NCBI RefSeq assembly: GCF_002161215.1
Contig: NZ_NFMB01000003.1
Coordinates: 310,001 to 374,000 of the forward strand
Length of the DNA stretch: 64,000 nucleotides
Direction: 5' to 3'
Source: Flavonifractor sp. An10
GTDB taxonomy: Bacteria > Bacillota > Clostridia > Oscillospirales > Oscillospiraceae
Numbering within the stretch: position 1 is the stretch's first letter; each line of letters opens with the position of its first letter. Both the position numbers and the translations under genes were made by a program. Below are positions 61,640-64,000 of this stretch, piece by piece. The notes beneath the pieces are model-generated. The model ran no database searches. It had not been told where the DNA came from and worked only from the letters and a program-made list of their open reading frames with translations.

Positions 61640-62848
61640 ATGGAACTGCTGACGACCCTCTTCCCTGGTATCGGAAGTATGCTGGCCCAGGAGCCGGCCA
61701 TCGCCGCCGCGCGGCTGGTTTTGATTGTCATAGGCTTTATCCTGGCCTATATGGGCTTCACCCGTAAGCTGGAACCCCTGATCATGGTTCCCATGGGGCT
61801 GGGTATGATCTGTGTCAATGCAGGCGTACTCTTCCTCAGTGACGGCTCGATCGGCACCCTGCTGCTGGATCCCCTGGTCAGCGATCCCACGGAGCTGATG
61901 AACATCCTGCAGGTCAACTGCTTCCAGCCCATCTATAACTTCATGTTCTCCAACGGCCTGATCGCCTGCCTGGTGTTTATGGGCATCGGTGCGCAGAGTG
62001 AGATCAGCTTCCTGCTGGCCAAGCCTTGGACCAGCATCACCATCGCCCTGTTTGCCGAGCTGGGCACCTTTGTCACCCTGGCGGTAGGCATCCTAGGCTT
62101 CGGGCTGGAGCCGGGCCAGGCCGCCGCCGTGGCTACTATCGGAGGGGCCGACGGCCCCATGGTGCTGTTCACCTCCCTGATCCAGGCACCGGAGCTGTTT
62201 GTCCCCATCTCCATCATCGCATACCTGTACCTGAGCCTTACTTACGGCGGCTATCCCTATCTGATCCGTCTAATGGTGCCGAAAAAGTACCGCGGCATTG
62301 ACGTGGAGGTCTATCCCCCCGAGGTGCCCCAAAAGACCAAGTTCATCTTCTGCGTGGTGGTCTGCGGCGTGCTCTGCCTGCTGCTGCCCATGGCCGCTCC
62401 CCTGATCCTCTCCTTCTTCATCGGCGTAGCCGTAAAGGAGGCGGAGATCCTCCCCTTCCAGGAGCTTCTGGAAAAGGGCATCCTGTACTTCTCCACCTTC
62501 TTCCTGGGTCTCACCCTGGGCATCCTCTGCGAGGCGTCCACCCTTTTGAACACCGCCGTCATCAAGATCCTGATCCTGGGCATCCTGGCCCTGGCCATCT
62601 CCGGCGTGGGCGGCCTGCTGGGCGGCTGGGTGATGTACCTGGTCAAAAAGAAGCAGTTCAACCCGGTCATCGGCATTGCCGGCGTATCCTGCGTGCCCAC
62701 CACCGCCAAGCTGGCCCAGCACGCGGCGGCGGATGAGAACCCCTTCGCCGTGATCCTGCCTGTGGCGATGGGTGCCAACATCTGCGGCGTCATCACCAGC
62801 GCTATTGCGGCAGGCGTGTTCGTCACCACCATCTCCATGATCGGCTGA
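61640..62848 (+). CDS. madB: Sodium-translocating decarboxylase beta subunit (MadB-like)
   Basis: This 402-residue membrane protein has about 11 helices and belongs to the OadB/GcdB/MmdB/MadB family. These proteins decarboxylate carboxybiotin and export sodium. It has MGIGAQSEISFLLAKPW and ATIGGADGPMVLFTSLI (the Asp essential for sodium transport), and VSCVPTTAKLAQHAA near the end. The following malonate decarboxylase alpha gene identifies the substrate as malonate. AGGAGG precedes ATG 61640. Confidence 0.92.
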   Translation: MELLTTLFPGIGSMLAQEPAIAAARLVLIVIGFILAYMGFTRKLEPLIMVPMGLGMICVNAGVLFLSDGSIGTLLLDPLVSDPTELMNILQVNCFQPIYNFMFSNGLIACLVFMGIGAQSEISFLLAKPWTSITIALFAELGTFVTLAVGILGFGLEPGQAAAVATIGGADGPMVLFTSLIQAPELFVPISIIAYLYLSLTYGGYPYLIRLMVPKKYRGIDVEVYPPEVPQKTKFIFCVVVCGVLCLLLPMAAPLILSFFIGVAVKEAEILPFQELLEKGILYFSTFFLGLTLGILCEASTLLNTAVIKILILGILALAISGVGGLLGGWVMYLVKKKQFNPVIGIAGVSCVPTTAKLAQHAAADENPFAVILPVAMGANICGVITSAIAAGVFVTTISMIG

Positions 62849-62880
62849 CCGGCCGAAGCGCAAAGAGAGGAGTCATTGCC

Positions 62881-64000
62881 ATGCAAGAGACACAGCAGCG
62901 TCAATGGGATACTCTGCGGCAGGATACCGCCCGGAGGCTGGCAGCCGCCGAGGAGGCAGTGGGGGCCGGCAAGCTGGTGAAGGCCAAGGACACCGTCAAG
63001 CTGTTGGAGGCCGTCATCCACCCCGGTGATAAGATCAATCTGGAGGGCAACAATCAGAAGCAGGCCGACTTTTTGGCCGAGCGGCTGTGCCGTGTGAATC
63101 CCGAGAAGATCCACGGCCTGCACTTGGTACAGTCCGCCATCGCCCTGGACAGCCACACCAAGCTGTTTGAAAAGGGTATCGCGGAGAAGATCGACTTCTC
63201 CTACTCTGGCGCCCAGGCCGGCAAGCTGGCCCAGGCTGTGCAGGAGGGCAAGGTGAAGCTGGGAGACATCCACACCTATCTGGAGCTCTTCGGCCGGTAT
63301 TTCATCGATCTGATCCCCCGGGTTGCCCTGGTGGCCGCCTACCAGGCGGACAAGGACGGCAATCTTTACACCGGCTCCAACACCGAGGATACCCCCGTAG
63401 TGGTGGAGGCCACCAAGTTCAAACAGGGCATTGTGATTGCCCAGGTCAACGAGGTGGTGGACCGTCTCCCCCGGGTTGACATCCCCGGCGACTGGGTGGA
63501 CTTTGTCATTCAGTCCCCCCGCCCCTTCTACCTGGAGCCCCTGTTTACCCGCGACCCCGCCCTGATCACCGATGCCCAGGTGCTCCGTGCCATGATGGCC
63601 ATTAAGGGCATCTATGCCGAGTACGGTGTCCAGACGGTAAACCACGGGATCGGCTTCGATACGGCAGCCATCGAGCTTCTGTTGCCTACCTACGGCGAGC
63701 AGCTGGGCCTGAAGGGGAAAATCTGCACCTCCTTCGCTCTTAACCCCCACCCCACCCTGATCCCCGCCATCGAGAGCGGCTGGGTAAAGAACATCCACTG
63801 CTTTGGCGGAGAGTTGGGCATGGAGGAGTATGTCAAGGCACGGCCCGATGTGTTTTTTGTGGGGCCGGACGGCACGCCCCGCTCCAACCGCACCTATGCC
63901 CAGATCGCCGGCCACTACGCCGTGGATCTGTTCATCGGAGGCACCCTGCAGATTGATGAGGACGGCAACAGCTCTACCGCCACGGCTACTCGTATTGCTG
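62881..64000 (+). CDS. madA: Malonate decarboxylase alpha subunit (partial)
   Basis: The frame is open from ATG 62881 (GAGAGGAG upstream) to the right edge, giving 373 residues. It is acetyl-ACP:malonate ACP transferase, the first step of malonate decarboxylation. Recognisable stretches are LEAVIHPGDKINLEGNNQKQ, LHLVQSAIALDSHTKLFEKG, VAAYQADKDGNLYTGSNTED and CFGGELGMEEYVKARPD. With the MadB-like subunit upstream this is the sodium-dependent Malonomonas-type enzyme rather than the soluble Klebsiella type. Confidence 0.92.
   Translation, partial: MQETQQRQWDTLRQDTARRLAAAEEAVGAGKLVKAKDTVKLLEAVIHPGDKINLEGNNQKQADFLAERLCRVNPEKIHGLHLVQSAIALDSHTKLFEKGIAEKIDFSYSGAQAGKLAQAVQEGKVKLGDIHTYLELFGRYFIDLIPRVALVAAYQADKDGNLYTGSNTEDTPVVVEATKFKQGIVIAQVNEVVDRLPRVDIPGDWVDFVIQSPRPFYLEPLFTRDPALITDAQVLRAMMAIKGIYAEYGVQTVNHGIGFDTAAIELLLPTYGEQLGLKGKICTSFALNPHPTLIPAIESGWVKNIHCFGGELGMEEYVKARPDVFFVGPDGTPRSNRTYAQIAGHYAVDLFIGGTLQIDEDGNSSTATATRIA

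Overview
The window looks like a chromosome segment from a high-GC, anaerobic, gut-type member of the Clostridia, probably near Flavonifractor, Intestinimonas or Dysosmobacter in the Oscillospirales. This is inferred from GC-rich codon use, strong AGGAGG ribosome binding sites, an adenosylcobalamin riboswitch, a HutP-type regulator, a sodium-pump malonate decarboxylase and Firmicutes-type integrative elements. No 16S or other species marker is present.

Bases 1-11.9 kb are housekeeping: a coiled-coil protein, a CDF metal exporter, an OmpR-type two-component system, an HtrA-like membrane protease, an amidohydrolase, a zinc phospholipase C-like protein, and a polyphosphate kinase/exopolyphosphatase pair. 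A candidate unannotated small RNA lies on the minus strand at about 6085-6188. tRNA-Leu and initiator tRNA-Met follow a perfect consensus promoter.

Bases 11.84-19.40 kb are a 7.5-kb integrative element inserted in the 3' half of the initiator tRNA gene. It is bounded by 47-bp att repeats and carries a tyrosine integrase with an inserted helix-turn-helix, a ribbon-helix-helix regulator with three palindromic operator candidates, small phage-type proteins, a sigma-like factor, a PDDEXK nuclease, a DUF3987 replication protein and an excisionase-like protein.

Bases 19.85-34.97 kb are an operon under a strong promoter and an adenosylcobalamin riboswitch with its own terminator. It encodes a three-subunit CobN/ChlI/ChlD-type chelatase, a SPASM-type radical SAM protein, a BtuFCD/FecBCD-like importer and a heterodimeric exporter-fold ABC transporter. 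No corrin-ring biosynthesis genes accompany it. This is the best candidate for an undescribed system.

Bases 35.1-41.2 kb are mobile debris: an IS200/IS605 element, a YhcG/DUF1016 nuclease, and a conjugative-element fragment (DUF3991/Toprim protein, VirD4-type coupling protein, helix-turn-helix protein). The coupling gene is split by a 997-nt group II intron that retains only the C-terminal end of its encoded protein. A biotin transporter gene bioY with a BirA-type operator follows.

Bases 41.97-57.55 kb are twelve minus-strand genes in operon-like order: an AllFGH-type oxamate carbamoyltransferase (DUF2877, FdrA, DUF1116), a cyclase-family hydrolase, three NCS2 nucleobase permeases, three amidohydrolases/deaminases, carbamate kinase and an amidase. 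A divergent PucR regulator is frameshifted at a run of seven G. Together these suggest uptake and hydrolysis of a nitrogen heterocycle to an oxalurate-like carbamoyl compound, with ATP made through carbamoyl phosphate. The window ends with a nitroreductase, a HAD phosphatase, a HutP-family regulator and the start of a sodium-dependent malonate decarboxylase operon, cut by the window edge.
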